From assembly GCA_043820105.1 (NCBI GenBank), contig JBDREC010000097.1, positions 1 to 32,839 of the forward strand: a DNA stretch of 32,839 bases, in the 5' to 3' direction. This DNA is from JBDREC01 sp043820105 [NCBI: Pseudomonadota bacterium]. Its GTDB lineage: Bacteria; Bdellovibrionota_F; JAHFAK01. Of this stretch, positions 1 to 8,414 are shown piece by piece. The notes under the pieces are model-generated. The model was not told where the DNA came from and made no database searches. It was given only the letters and a program-made list of their open reading frames with translations. Position 1 is the first letter of the stretch; each line of letters begins with the position of its first letter. The translations under genes and the position numbers were made by a program.

Positions 1-9
1 CCTAGTCAT
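1..9 (-). CDS. Start of a gene that runs off the left edge (Met-Thr-Arg...)
   Basis: On the minus strand an ATG at 9-7 follows a strong ribosome binding site (AAGAAGGGGG, plus-strand 13-22). Only three codons lie inside the window, so the product cannot be identified. The placement directly behind a long structured leader with its own promoter is what one expects of an IS110-family transposase or another RNA-guided mobile element. That identity is inference only. Confidence 0.35.
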
Positions 10-256
10 AATTAACCCCCTTCTTAAGCTTTGTGACCTTTGAGTATCCCTACTGCTCAATTATGCCTTAGCACCTGGATCATGGTTTCTCCTTCTAGCT
101 GTTTCACCATTGCTGATGACCCTGGCTAAAATTCGATGCTAAGTTTATCGGTTCTTGCCGACACAATTTATTAAGTACCCAGCGAACTGTTTACTTAACC
201 AGTGTGGACCTTTTATCAGGCCTAACTACCTCTTAGCTACTCCCCCCTGCCTTGTA
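10..256 (-). ncRNA. Structured leader RNA, candidate guide (bridge-type) RNA of a mobile element
   Basis: This stretch is visibly GC-richer than its surroundings and folds, read on the minus strand, into several hairpins. At 171-198, arms TTAAGTA/TACTTAA enclose a 2x2 internal loop and a CAG/CTG stem capped by TTCG. At 148-161 there is TCGG/CCGA. At 69-128 a compound stem of about 13 pairs includes TAG/CTA, CC/GG, GGGTC/GATCC (one wobble) and ATGGT/ACCAT, with a 7-nt internal loop and a 19-nt terminal loop. At 40-60 there is TTGAG/CTCAA. A consensus promoter lies just upstream and a start codon just downstream. Stems with large internal loops ahead of the gene fit an IS110 bridge RNA in the element's left end. 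An IscB-type omega RNA, a group II intron 5' part or another leader remain possible. The structure is seen directly; the identity is inferred. Confidence 0.5.
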
Positions 257-262
257 AGATAA

Positions 263-291
263 CTTATAAGCAAACAATTTACATTTGTCAA
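263..291 (-). promoter_or_regulatory. Promoter of the left-edge structured RNA
   Basis: Read on the minus strand, a perfect -35 TTGACA (291-286) and a -10 TATAAG (268-263) are separated by exactly 17 bases. The start would fall near 256, at the beginning of the GC-richer structured stretch. Confidence 0.65.
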
Positions 292-733
292 CAATTATTT
301 CATATTATTTTCACATAATCGTCACAATTGAATGATTTCAATATGTTGTGTTGTCACTTTTTTTTTCACAATTCCGTCACTTACAGGGTAAGGTTTTAGA
401 TGCATGACATTGTTTTTCTTTGCTGTTCAGCTGTGCTTGGCTTATTGCTTGCCATTAAGCTATTGTTGCTTGCTAACATGTGCCATAATACGGTTATCTA
501 GATCGCTTGTTTTCTGCTTCTGTTTATTCAATACGACTTAACGTACGTTTTAAAATAATCAATAAACAACAATTAATAATTAATATGGAAGAAATACTAA
601 TTCTCTTTTTTTTGTTCTCTTGAGCTCTTGTTCTCCAATAATTTTATTTGGATGTTGTTTTATTTAAACACAGAGTCACAGGGGACGCAGAGAGAAAAAA
701 CACATGATCTTTATGAATTTTGGCTTAGGATTT
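292..733. other. Intergenic stretch without a gene; repeat fragments
   Basis: I see no credible gene here. Near 313-385 there is an imperfect direct repeat of the form TTTTCACA-N4-CGTCAC (two copies about 50 bases apart). At 554-584 there is an AT-rich half copy resembling one arm of the palindromes at 15011 and 16658. At 601-640 there is a pyrimidine run with repeated TTGTTCTC, and at 669-700 a CACAGAG-type phrase also present near 8802 and 8935. The end of the left mobile element must lie somewhere in or before this stretch, but no clear boundary is visible. Confidence 0.5.
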
Positions 734-1243
734 TTAGTCTTCTATACTATTACCTAAGGAACCAGATTTATATGCATCGCCACTGCCTGTTTTATCTCTT
801 CTGAAGAACTGACCATATTCGCCTCTTGTTCCATCATCATCTAAATCTTGCCAAACAATTATTGCACCATTAGTGGTGGGGTCAAAAGCTCCATTTGTAC
901 AATCAACTGCAGCTCCTGAATAAACATCTTGATCTGGAATATAGCCTATAATTTTAAAACCATTAGTATCATTTGCAAATGCTGATTGTGAACCAGATAA
1001 CTTATTTCCATTTAGAACATTGACATCTTGCGTTGGAACAGCTGATAGAATTGAATGAAATCTTGCATTATCAATATTGTAATCTGCTTCTGCTGCAAAG
1101 ATTCCATTTACCATTGAATTAACTTCTGATTTTTTTGATTTCTTGATGTAAGACATAAAGCTAGGAATAGCAATTGCTGCTAAAATTCCTATGATTGCTA
1201 CTACAATCATGAGTTCAACTAGGGTAAAGCCTTTTTTCTTCAT
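734..1243 (-). CDS. Type IV pilin-like prepilin (PilA/PilE family)
   Basis: This is a 169-residue prepilin, the exported subunit of a type IV pilus or pseudopilus. It has a class III signal peptide: a short basic leader MKKKG, then the mature N-terminus [16 protein letters not shown] with Glu at mature position 5. The cleavage point is G/F, where a PilD-type peptidase cuts and N-methylates. The hydrophobic helix runs to about residue 30. The C-terminal globular part has a single Cys near residue 115, so the usual disulfide-bonded D-loop is not obvious. The length is normal for a major pilin. The start is well set by AAAGGAG seven bases ahead. No pilus assembly genes are nearby, and a 7-bp tandem repeat lies directly upstream. 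A minor pilin or a type II secretion pseudopilin is the alternative. Confidence 0.85.
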   Translation of the reverse strand: MKKKGFTLVELMIVVAIIGILAAIAIPSFMSYIKKSKKSEVNSMVNGIFAAEADYNIDNARFHSILSAVPTQDVNVLNGNKLSGSQSAFANDTNGFKIIGYIPDQDVYSGAAVDCTNGAFDPTTNGAIIVWQDLDDDGTRGEYGQFFRRDKTGSGDAYKSGSLGNSIED

Positions 1244-1261
1244 TTCTTTCTCCTTTGAAAA

Positions 1262-1307
1262 ATTGATTATTGATTATTGATTATTGATTATTGATTATTG
1301 ATTATTG
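1262..1307. repeat. Tandem repeat ATTGATT, about 6.6 copies
   Basis: Six perfect 7-bp units (ATTGATT) plus a partial one lie about 20 bases upstream of the pilin start codon, within its 5' leader or promoter. Copy number of such units can slip during replication, so it could alter pilin expression. That is inference. Confidence 0.8.
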
Positions 1308-1408
1308 TAATTTTTTTTATAAAAAGCAATCTATTTTTAATTTAAATTAATCTTTGAATTAAGGTTTACTGCTGAAAGCAGAAGGCTGATAGCTGAAAGC
1401 CAATGAAA

Positions 1409-3049
1409 TTAGAGTATCATTTCCTTAATATCACTATCAACATCTGAAATGCCTGAAATACCAAAGTTTTCAACTAAAACATTTGCAACATTTCTTGATA
1501 AAAAGGCTGGAAGAGTTGGGCCTAGTTTAATGTTTTTTACACCCAGATGTAAAAGAGCAAGCAAAACAATTACTGCTTTTTGTTCATACCAGGCAATATT
1601 ATAAACTACTGGAAGGTCATTGATATCATTTAGTTCAAAAACTTCTTTTAGTTTTAAAGCTGTTACTGCCAAAGAATATGAATCATTGCATTGTCCAGCA
1701 TCCAGCACTCTTGGAATTCCGCCAATATCGCCAAGATTTAATTTATTGTATCTATACTTGGCGCAGCCTGCAGTTAAAATAACTGTGTCTTTAGGAAGTT
1801 TTTGTGCAAATTCACTATAATAATCTCTGCCTTTTTGCCTTCCATCACAACCTGCCATAACAACAAACTTCTTAATTGCTCCTGATTTTACTGCCTCTAC
1901 TACTTTATCAGCTAATTCCAAAACCTGATTATGAGCAAAGCCACCAATAATTTCACCTTCTTCAATTTGCTTTGGAGCTTCACATTTTTTTGCTAGTTCA
2001 ATAATTTCGGAAAAATCTTTTTTGCCTTTTTTATTGTCTGAGATATGCTTTATTCCTTCAAAGCCAGCTACACCAGTTGTAAAAAGCCTGTCCTTATATG
2101 AATCTTTTGGGGGAACAATGCAGTTTGTAGTCATAAGAATTGGGCCCTTAAAACTTTCAAATTCTTCTTTTTGCTTCCACCATGCATTGCCATAGTTTCC
2201 AACAAAATGACCATATTTTTTGAATTTAGGATAATAATTAGCAGGAAGCATTTCACTGTGAGTGTATACATCGACACCACTATCTTTGCTTTGCTCAAGA
2301 AGCATTTCCATATCTTTAAGATCATGACCTGAAATTAATATTCCAGGATTATTTCTTGTACCAATATTTACTTTTGTTATTTCTGGATGACCATAGGTTT
2401 TAGTATTTGCCTCATCTAATAAGGCCATAACAGAAACACCATATTTACCTGCATCTAAAACCATAGCAGTCAAATCATCACCTGACAAAGAATCATTTGT
2501 AGTTGCGATTAATGCTCTTTCCATAAAAGAAACAATTTCATCATTCTTGTAATCTAGCACATCAGCGTGCTGATAATATGCTGCTATTCCCTTGATACCA
2601 TAAATTAAAAGCTCTCTTAAAGAACGCACATCAGCATTTTCTGTAGCCATTGGCGAAACAGTTTTCGCCTTTTCCTGGAAGACATTTTCACTTCCATGCC
2701 AACGAATTGAATCATGTGAAGTCTCATCAAAAGAAAAACCTTTTTCCATTAATTCAGATTTTAATTCATCTCGAAGTGAAATAGCTTCATTAATAAATTT
2801 TGTGAAATCAACTCTATTAAAATTTGCATTTGTAATAGTTGAAAATAAAGCCTTAACAAGAAATGACTTTGCTTGACTTGAATTTATTCCAAATTCTCTT
2901 GCTTTTTGATTAACATGTGCAAGTCCCTTCAAACTATAGACCAATAGATCTTGCAAATTTGCAGTTTCAAATGTTTTTCCACAAACACCATTAATAGTAC
3001 AGCCTTCAGATTTCGCTGTCTCTTGACATTGATAACAGAACATATTCAT
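1409..3049 (-). CDS. hcp: Hybrid cluster protein (hydroxylamine reductase / protein S-nitrosylase family)
   Basis: This is a full-length 546-residue Hcp, a cytoplasmic iron-sulfur protein of nitrosative stress that reduces NO or hydroxylamine and can act in S-nitrosylation. The N-terminal cluster ligands are Cys5, Cys8, Cys17 and Cys23, i.e. C-x2-C-x8-C-x5-C. This is the [4Fe-4S] spacing of strict anaerobes such as Desulfovibrio, not the wider E. coli spacing. Hybrid-cluster ligands are recognisable in order: His in GHDL, Glu in HSEML, Cys in TTNC, the persulfide-type Cys in MAGCDGR, Cys in [10 protein letters not shown], Cys in AGQCND and Glu in WYEQKAV. AGGAG precedes the start. An FNR-type palindrome about 130 bp upstream suggests control by an FNR, HcpR or NnrR-like activator. 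No hcr reductase gene is adjacent. Confidence 0.97.
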   Translation of the reverse strand: MNMFCYQCQETAKSEGCTINGVCGKTFETANLQDLLVYSLKGLAHVNQKAREFGINSSQAKSFLVKALFSTITNANFNRVDFTKFINEAISLRDELKSELMEKGFSFDETSHDSIRWHGSENVFQEKAKTVSPMATENADVRSLRELLIYGIKGIAAYYQHADVLDYKNDEIVSFMERALIATTNDSLSGDDLTAMVLDAGKYGVSVMALLDEANTKTYGHPEITKVNIGTRNNPGILISGHDLKDMEMLLEQSKDSGVDVYTHSEMLPANYYPKFKKYGHFVGNYGNAWWKQKEEFESFKGPILMTTNCIVPPKDSYKDRLFTTGVAGFEGIKHISDNKKGKKDFSEIIELAKKCEAPKQIEEGEIIGGFAHNQVLELADKVVEAVKSGAIKKFVVMAGCDGRQKGRDYYSEFAQKLPKDTVILTAGCAKYRYNKLNLGDIGGIPRVLDAGQCNDSYSLAVTALKLKEVFELNDINDLPVVYNIAWYEQKAVIVLLALLHLGVKNIKLGPTLPAFLSRNVANVLVENFGISGISDVDSDIKEMIL

Positions 3050-3064
3050 TTTGTACTCCTAGGT

Positions 3065-3434
3065 AAAAAGCTGTAAGCTATAAGCGGTAAGCTGTAAGCA
3101 AGGCTTAAAGCTTAAGGCTCAAAGTTTATAGCTAAAATTTAACTTTTAATATAAAATACTCGGAATTAAATAAAACACCTTGATCTATATCAAGAAAAGA
3201 GAAAAGAGTTCAAAATTTTGAATTTTGAATTTTGGATTTTGAATGAATCACCAAAAGTTATCACTCCTTACTCCTTACTCCCTACTCCTTACTCTTAACC
3301 CTTAACTCAATTATTTTTTGACATTATGATAAATTGTTGATACTTGATTAACAGTGCAAAAGAACATGTACGCAAGAGAATAATGTTTAAAACAATTCCT
3401 TGTTTTCTTGTTCCCTTGTTCTCTTGTTCTCTAA
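3065..3434. repeat. Intergenic patchwork of short-phrase repeats between hcp and the ACT gene
   Basis: Four different low-complexity phrases follow each other. 3065-3120 has variants of AGCTGTAAGC (also related to 1366-1402). 3208-3247 has repeated TTTTGAATTTTG. 3263-3305 has repeated ACTCCTT/ACTCCCT. 3393-3434 has repeated CTTGTTCTC (related to 601-640). The FNR-like box sits between the first two. No gene is seen in this stretch apart from the start of the ACT gene at 3448. Confidence 0.7.
3180..3193. promoter_or_regulatory. FNR/HcpR-type operator upstream of hcp
   Basis: TTGATCTATATCAA is a perfect TTGAT-N4-ATCAA inverted repeat, the canonical site of FNR/CRP-family regulators including HcpR. 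On the minus strand an AT-rich -10 candidate (TATATT, 3153-3148, or TATTTT, 3158-3153) would put the centre of the site about 40 to 45 bases ahead of the hcp transcription start. That is the class II activator position. It could also serve the divergent ACT gene. Confidence 0.75.
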
Positions 3435-3447
3435 AAAGGAGATCACA

Positions 3448-3852
3448 ATGATAAAAAGTGCCCAATTAGGTGAAGAACTCATAATTATCGTGCCAAATGA
3501 AATTGGAGTATTATCTGAAATCTCATCTTACATCGCGAAAAAATCTGTTAGCATCTTGGCTATCAGTGCAAGCACAACATCCAACATGGTAGTTTTTAAA
3601 TTATTAACTGATAATAACGAATCTGCAAAAGAAATATTAAAAGAGAATGGATACAATGTTGGAAAAAGAGAAATAGTAATGGTTAATCTGGAGAACAAAT
3701 CTGGAGCCCTAGAATATGTTTGCAGCAAACTATCTGAAAACAAAATCGACTTTTTCTATCTATATTGTTCAACCTGCTGTGGTGATTGTCCTGCAATGCT
3801 AGTTTTTTCTTCAACTAACAATGAAAATGCAGTAGAATTACTTAATAAATAA
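3448..3852 (+). CDS. Two-ACT-domain regulator-like protein with a CxxCCxxC loop
   Basis: This is a 134-residue cytoplasmic protein consisting of two consecutive ACT domains (about 1-68 and 69-134), each with the small-ligand-binding fold (LIIIVPNEIGVLSEISSYI and MVNLENKSGALEYVCSKL). Such stand-alone tandem ACT proteins usually bind amino acids and act as allosteric or regulatory modules. The second domain carries Cys in the pattern C-x2-C-C-x2-C (YCSTCCGDCPA) where homologues normally have a non-cysteine loop. This suggests metal, Fe-S or redox sensing. The ATG at 3448 is preferred over an upstream in-frame ATG at 3400, because AAGGAG lies just ahead and the upstream extension is translated repeat DNA. 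The gene is divergent from hcp across a shared regulatory region with an FNR-type box. A possible -35 TTGACA lies at 3318. Confidence 0.8.
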   Translation: MIKSAQLGEELIIIVPNEIGVLSEISSYIAKKSVSILAISASTTSNMVVFKLLTDNNESAKEILKENGYNVGKREIVMVNLENKSGALEYVCSKLSENKIDFFYLYCSTCCGDCPAMLVFSSTNNENAVELLNK

Positions 3853-3898
3853 TAGACCCAAAGTTCTTAAAAAATAGCTAGAAAATATTCTTAAAAAA

Positions 3899-3907
3899 TG
3901 ATATAAT
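3899..3907 (+). promoter_or_regulatory. Extended -10 promoter for the propeller lipoprotein gene
   Basis: TGATATAAT matches the extended -10 consensus TGnTATAAT and lies 30 bases before the start codon at 3937. No good -35 is seen, as is usual for extended -10 promoters. Confidence 0.55.
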
Positions 3908-3936
3908 ACAAATGTATATTCTAATTGGAGGGGTGC

Positions 3937-5517
3937 ATGTACTCAAAAGTATTAATTATGGCTATCCTGCTGATATCATTAATATTGTATAATTGTGGTC
4001 CTCAGGGAATTCGTGCCAACTTAGATGATCTTGAATCATCAGAAAAAGAAACCCAAGAAAATGAGCAAAATTCTGAGTCAGAAAGCCTATCAAACCTGGA
4101 AGTAAACAACCTTACAGAAGAAGATTTATTAGAGTTACTAGAAGACTCAGGGCTGGAACTGGGCGATGTTGTTACTGAAACAGAAACTATCACTACCCTA
4201 GAAGAAGTTGAGGTTGAAGTGGAATACAGTGAATCCTACCTTTATGATTGGACTATAACTATTGGAGGAAATGGTACTGACCTTGCTTCTTCCTCTATTA
4301 TTGACAGTGAAAACAACCTATATATCGCAGGTTATTATACATATAACGTTGATTTTGATTATGGAGATGATGAAGATGAACATGTAGCTGATTTATCTAT
4401 CGCTTATCAAGAATTATTTGTAACAAAAATAACAGCAGCTGGTGAATATGGGTGGACGAAAACTGTAGACGGAGGAGTTTATTCAAAAGTTTATTCAATG
4501 GCAATAGATGATAATGATAATATTTTTATTGCAGGAGCGTATGCGGGAACTATTAATTTTAATCCATCTGGAATTGAAGACTCACACACATCTGAAGCCG
4601 AATTAGATGGTTTTTTGATGAAGCTTGAAAGTGATGGCAGCTATGCTTATACAAAAACATTTTCATGTTCAGGAAATTTAATAGCAAGGAGTGTTAATGT
4701 AGATACTTCAGGAAATGCATATATTAGTGGAGAATTTGAAAAAACAGCAGACTTTGACTTTACAGAATCAACTGATGAACTTAGTTCACGAGGAGACTCA
4801 AAAGATATATTTATTTCAAAAATCAACAGCAATGGAACTTATGCATGGACCACGAAAAGGGGTGGAAATTATGATGAAGTAGCTTATTCTATAGCAATTA
4901 ACAGTGAAAATGACATTATTGCTGCAGGTATGATGGAAAATGAAGAAGAAGATGCCGGGGACTATATTTTCCTATTAAAAATATCCTCAGACGGTAATTT
5001 TAACTGGATGACTACCTATGATGGAACATTTTGTAATCAACCAGACAGCTTATCAATAGATTCAAGAGACAATATTTATTTAGCAGTTGTAGGCCAAATG
5101 ATCATGAAACTTAATTCAGATGGTGATAAATTAATTGAAATTACCTTGATTGATGGTGGTGGAATGTCTGTTGCTATAGACAATGAAGACAACATATATA
5201 TTACTGGATATTTTACTGAGGAGCACACCTTTTATGATGGTGAAGAAGAAGACGTACACACCTCTTTAGGAGCTAGTGATATTTTTATAACAAAATATAA
5301 CTCAGACCTTGAATACCTTTGGACAGAAAGCATTGGATCAACAGGTATTGATTCCCCTCAATCAATTTCTGTTGATGCAAATAAAAACTTATATGTAGTT
5401 GGTGGTTTCTATGGAACAATTGACTTTGATTTTACTGATGCAGAGGATGAAATAACTTCAACTAATGATAATTTAGATATTTTTATTTTAAAAGCAAGCC
5501 TTGATGATAGTGAATAA
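3937..5517 (+). CDS. Lipoprotein with seven SBBP-type beta-propeller repeats
   Basis: The 526-residue exported protein starts with a signal sequence (MYSKVLIMAILLISL) followed by a relaxed lipobox ending LYNC, so it is probably a lipoprotein. Residues about 25-100 are an acidic, low-complexity linker rich in Glu and Ser. From there on, seven copies of an SBBP-like repeat occur. Each has a Y/F-x-W/Y-T-like strand, a turn with DSENN or DDNDN followed by IYIAGxY, and FDF or FNP before an acidic loop. Seven copies fit one closed propeller at the cell surface. The role is unknown; binding or adhesion is plausible. The ATG at 3937 is chosen over an in-frame TTG at 3925 because GGAGGGG lies directly in front of it and the signal peptide then begins normally. 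Confidence 0.8.
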   Translation: MYSKVLIMAILLISLILYNCGPQGIRANLDDLESSEKETQENEQNSESESLSNLEVNNLTEEDLLELLEDSGLELGDVVTETETITTLEEVEVEVEYSESYLYDWTITIGGNGTDLASSSIIDSENNLYIAGYYTYNVDFDYGDDEDEHVADLSIAYQELFVTKITAAGEYGWTKTVDGGVYSKVYSMAIDDNDNIFIAGAYAGTINFNPSGIEDSHTSEAELDGFLMKLESDGSYAYTKTFSCSGNLIARSVNVDTSGNAYISGEFEKTADFDFTESTDELSSRGDSKDIFISKINSNGTYAWTTKRGGNYDEVAYSIAINSENDIIAAGMMENEEEDAGDYIFLLKISSDGNFNWMTTYDGTFCNQPDSLSIDSRDNIYLAVVGQMIMKLNSDGDKLIEITLIDGGGMSVAIDNEDNIYITGYFTEEHTFYDGEEEDVHTSLGASDIFITKYNSDLEYLWTESIGSTGIDSPQSISVDANKNLYVVGGFYGTIDFDFTDAEDEITSTNDNLDIFILKASLDDSE

Positions 5518-5560
5518 ATTCTATATTGAATAATATATTTATCAGTTTACAAAAAGTTGA

Positions 5561-6289
5561 TTATTTATCTAAAACTTCTAAGAGTTCAACAGTAAATATT
5601 AATGTAGCATTTGGACCAATCATGTCTCCTGCTCCACGCTCACCATATGCAAGCTCAGATGGAATATAAAACATATATTTAGCGCCTTCTTTCATAAGCT
5701 GTAAGCCTTCTGTCCAGCCTTTAATAACGCCATTTAAACCAAATGTTGCTGGTTCGCCTCTTTTATATGAACTGTCAAAAACTTCACCGCTAACGAGGGT
5801 TCCTTCATAGTGAACTTTAACCTGGCTTGTTTCTATAGGCTTTTTACCAGTACCTTCATTTATTACCTTATATTGTAAACCAGAAGCAGTTATTTTAATA
5901 CCCTCTTTTGCTTTGTTTTCCTCTAAAAACTTATCAGCTTCGGCTTTATTTACTTCCCCGGATTCTTCTCTTTCCTTCATCATTTTTGACATTTGTTCTT
6001 TTTGGAATTCATATAAAACTTTTTGCATTTCATCTTCTGTTAATAAAGCCGCTGAAACACCAAGAGCTGATTTCATTCCATCAACTAAAGCATCCATATT
6101 AACTTGAATCTTTTGCTTATTAAGAGAATCCCCCATTGAAAAACCTATGGCATAACTAACTTTATCTTCATTTGATTGAAGAACTAGCTTCTTTTCAACA
6201 GGAGCCTGTTTTTGCTCAGTTTTTGTACAACATAGAGTAAAACCAGAAACAATAACAATAATAATTAGCAAACCTAAGAATTTCTTCAT
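5561..6289 (-). CDS. FKBP-type peptidyl-prolyl cis-trans isomerase, lipoprotein (FkpA/Mip-like)
   Basis: The 242-residue protein catalyses proline isomerisation in exported proteins, acting in the periplasm or on the surface. The N-terminal signal sequence ends in a Cys pair (SGFTLCC), consistent with lipidation. Residues about 38-130 are the helical FKBP_N dimerisation domain (KVSYAIGFSMGDSL...), and about 135-240 form the FKBP_C catalytic domain. The binding-site residues are visible: Tyr in VHYEGTL, Phe-Asp in VFDSS, Trp in IKGWTEGL and Tyr in AYGERG. The architecture and length match Mip/FkpA. AAAGGAG sets the start. The gene stands alone between two plus-strand genes, 43 bp from the end of the propeller lipoprotein gene and facing it. 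Confidence 0.93.
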   Translation of the reverse strand: MKKFLGLLIIIVIVSGFTLCCTKTEQKQAPVEKKLVLQSNEDKVSYAIGFSMGDSLNKQKIQVNMDALVDGMKSALGVSAALLTEDEMQKVLYEFQKEQMSKMMKEREESGEVNKAEADKFLEENKAKEGIKITASGLQYKVINEGTGKKPIETSQVKVHYEGTLVSGEVFDSSYKRGEPATFGLNGVIKGWTEGLQLMKEGAKYMFYIPSELAYGERGAGDMIGPNATLIFTVELLEVLDK

Positions 6290-6424
6290 ATCTTTCTCCT
6301 TTATAAAATCATAATTTAAAAAAGCAAAATATTATAAAAGCTAATAATTATTTAATCAATGAAAATTGACTACTTATTAGTTTATTTATATGTTTTATGT
6401 TGATTAATTATAAAAGAGTCCATT

Positions 6425-7804
6425 TTGAAGAAAAAAATTTTTTATATTTTTTTTATACTAAATTTAAATTTTACTATACTTTTTGCCCTTGAAATTCAAA
6501 GCCCATTTATCGAAGATAAAAACATTTTTGAAATAGATTCTAAGCTTAATAATGATCTTTTGATTTTTAATGAAAAGGATAATTTTATTAAAGCCCTTTT
6601 ATTTAAAAAAACTAATATTGAAACAGATTCTGAAGAATATATTTTAGAAATTTATTTTTCAGAAGATAATCTGATAAAAAAGCAACGACAATATTTAAGT
6701 GCTGAAGAAGCTATTAATTTAAGAAGCAAAATACTAGACAGAAGTAATAAGAGTGGAATTTTCAATAGACTAGAGCAATCTGGCAGATATCAATTATTAA
6801 CAGGCACAACTCTTTTATCGCTTGGGTATTGGGGTTGGGCTGTTCCAGCATCACTTGACATTGATGATGAAAAATACTCGATTGCAACTTATATGCTTGT
6901 ATCAGCAACAGGAATTATAGCGCCTATTATTGCCACAAAATATATTAAAACTACAGAAGCCTCTGCTAATCTAAGCGTTTATGGTGGCACCCGTGGCATT
7001 GTTCATGGTGCCTTTTTAATGAGATTAATTAGAGGCCCTGATACTCGCTTTGAAAACATGGCAGGCCTGGGAGTTCTGGCTTCCTTATCAGAAATGTCTT
7101 TGGGATACTATTTGGGTAGAGATATTATCAAAGCACCAGGTTCAGCTGAATTGCTTGGAGTTTTGGGTGATTTTGGAATTGGCTGGGGTGCGGGAGCTTC
7201 TTTTTTAATCGATGGTTTTGAAGATGGAAATGATAGAAATGCTGCTGGTTGCGTTTTAATTGGCTCAGCTACAGGCCTGGGACTTGGATATTTTTATTCG
7301 CAACAAAAGTCTTATACAGTTGGTAATGCATATGTTTTAAGAGCATCAGGACTTTTAGGAGCCTATATTCCAATGGCAATTATTGATGCATTTAATACTG
7401 ACAATGAAAAGATTTATGCAGGTGCTTCAATAGCTGGTTCCGTACTAGGACTCGGAACAGCATATTATTATTTAACTAACAACAAAAGTTTTTCAACAAC
7501 AGATGGTTTTTTAATAACACTAGGAGAAGTTGCTGGGGGTCTCATTGGGGCTGGAATAGCATATCTTGCATCTAACGTAGAAAATGATAATAGCACCTTA
7601 TATTTAACTGCTAGTTCTCTAGGGGCACTCACAGGCTTTTCTCTTTCTTACTGGCTTATTAATAATAAAATGAAAGATGATAAAAAAGATATTTCATGGA
7701 ATCTACGTTTGCACCCAGAAAGCTTATTCCTAAGTGAAAATAATAAAACCTATAACTATAATTCTACCATTCCTCCAGTCATCTCATTTGAGTACACCTT
7801 TTAA
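6425..7804 (+). CDS. Glycine-rich putative envelope protein, unknown function
   Basis: The product has 459 residues starting from a TTG codon. That start is favoured because the protein then opens with a typical signal peptide (MKKKIFYIFFILN...FALE). Residues about 115-410 consist of alternating short hydrophobic, glycine- and alanine-rich segments (GWGWGAGASFLID-like and SATGLGLGYFYS) of roughly 20 residues. They could be transmembrane helices with GxxxG packing or amphipathic strands. The final residues end in an aromatic EYTF, as in outer membrane beta-barrel proteins. I do not recognise the family. The next gene (RNase HI) starts immediately after the stop codon, so the two are probably co-transcribed, although their functions look unrelated. 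Confidence 0.65.
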   Translation: MKKKIFYIFFILNLNFTILFALEIQSPFIEDKNIFEIDSKLNNDLLIFNEKDNFIKALLFKKTNIETDSEEYILEIYFSEDNLIKKQRQYLSAEEAINLRSKILDRSNKSGIFNRLEQSGRYQLLTGTTLLSLGYWGWAVPASLDIDDEKYSIATYMLVSATGIIAPIIATKYIKTTEASANLSVYGGTRGIVHGAFLMRLIRGPDTRFENMAGLGVLASLSEMSLGYYLGRDIIKAPGSAELLGVLGDFGIGWGAGASFLIDGFEDGNDRNAAGCVLIGSATGLGLGYFYSQQKSYTVGNAYVLRASGLLGAYIPMAIIDAFNTDNEKIYAGASIAGSVLGLGTAYYYLTNNKSFSTTDGFLITLGEVAGGLIGAGIAYLASNVENDNSTLYLTASSLGALTGFSLSYWLINNKMKDDKKDISWNLRLHPESLFLSENNKTYNYNSTIPPVISFEYTF

Positions 7805-8326
7805 ATGCAAGTTATGAACAATAATAATAATGAAAATAATGTTTTTGAAGTTTATTGTGATGGAAGCTGTAATACTCAAAAAAATATTGGAGCCTGGGCA
7901 AGTATAATAATTAATAAGGATAAAAACTTTACTATTTCAGGAAAAGAAATAAATACAACTAATAATAGAATGGAAATTTTAGGGGCCTTAAAAGCTATTG
8001 AATTTATAGAAAACCAATATAATTCCATAAATAATATTATTATTTTTACAGATAGCCAATATTTATGCAGGCTCCCATTGCGCAGGAAAGAGATGATAAA
8101 AAACGATTTTATGACAAAAACCGGCAAAGAAAGAAAAAACATAGATTTAATTAAGCCCTTGTTTTCATTCCTTAATACTTATAACATTAACTTCGTCAAA
8201 GTTAAAGCCCATCAAAAGAAAAACCCAAATGGTGCCAACTTCAATAGGTATGTTGACAAATTAGCCAGAAAAATAGTTAGGCTTAGCACTACGATTTTTG
8301 TTGCTATTGTGAAACAGATAGTCTAA
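7805..8326 (+). CDS. Ribonuclease HI family protein
   Basis: The 173-residue cytoplasmic nuclease is predicted to cut the RNA strand of RNA-DNA hybrids. The five conserved positions are present in order: Asp in YCDGSC, Glu in NRMEILGAL, Asp in FTDSQY, His in KVKAHQ and Asp in RYVDKLAR. The segment after FTDSQY (LCRLPLRRKEMIKNDF) is basic and differs from the usual handle, and the last 18 residues (after DKLARK) are hydrophobic and not typical of the family. The start codon directly abuts the stop of the preceding gene; a second ATG at 7814 is also possible. Catalytic function looks intact. A role in replication or repair housekeeping is assumed. Confidence 0.87.
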   Translation: MQVMNNNNNENNVFEVYCDGSCNTQKNIGAWASIIINKDKNFTISGKEINTTNNRMEILGALKAIEFIENQYNSINNIIIFTDSQYLCRLPLRRKEMIKNDFMTKTGKERKNIDLIKPLFSFLNTYNINFVKVKAHQKKNPNGANFNRYVDKLARKIVRLSTTIFVAIVKQIV

Positions 8327-8414
8327 AAGGGCATTTCGTTTATTTAATGCTGCAGCTTGCAATGTTTTAAGGATTAAAAGATCTATAGTGCAGCAAATTT
8401 TTTAGGAGTTTTAA

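Noticed and set aside
1-256. Group II intron 5' portion as the preferred reading of the left-edge RNA
   Set aside because: No domain V-like or intron boundary motif is visible; kept only as an alternative because the downstream gene is outside the window.
1262-1307. Possible CRISPR array
   Set aside because: The units are 7 bases long and contiguous with no spacers; no cas genes are in the window.
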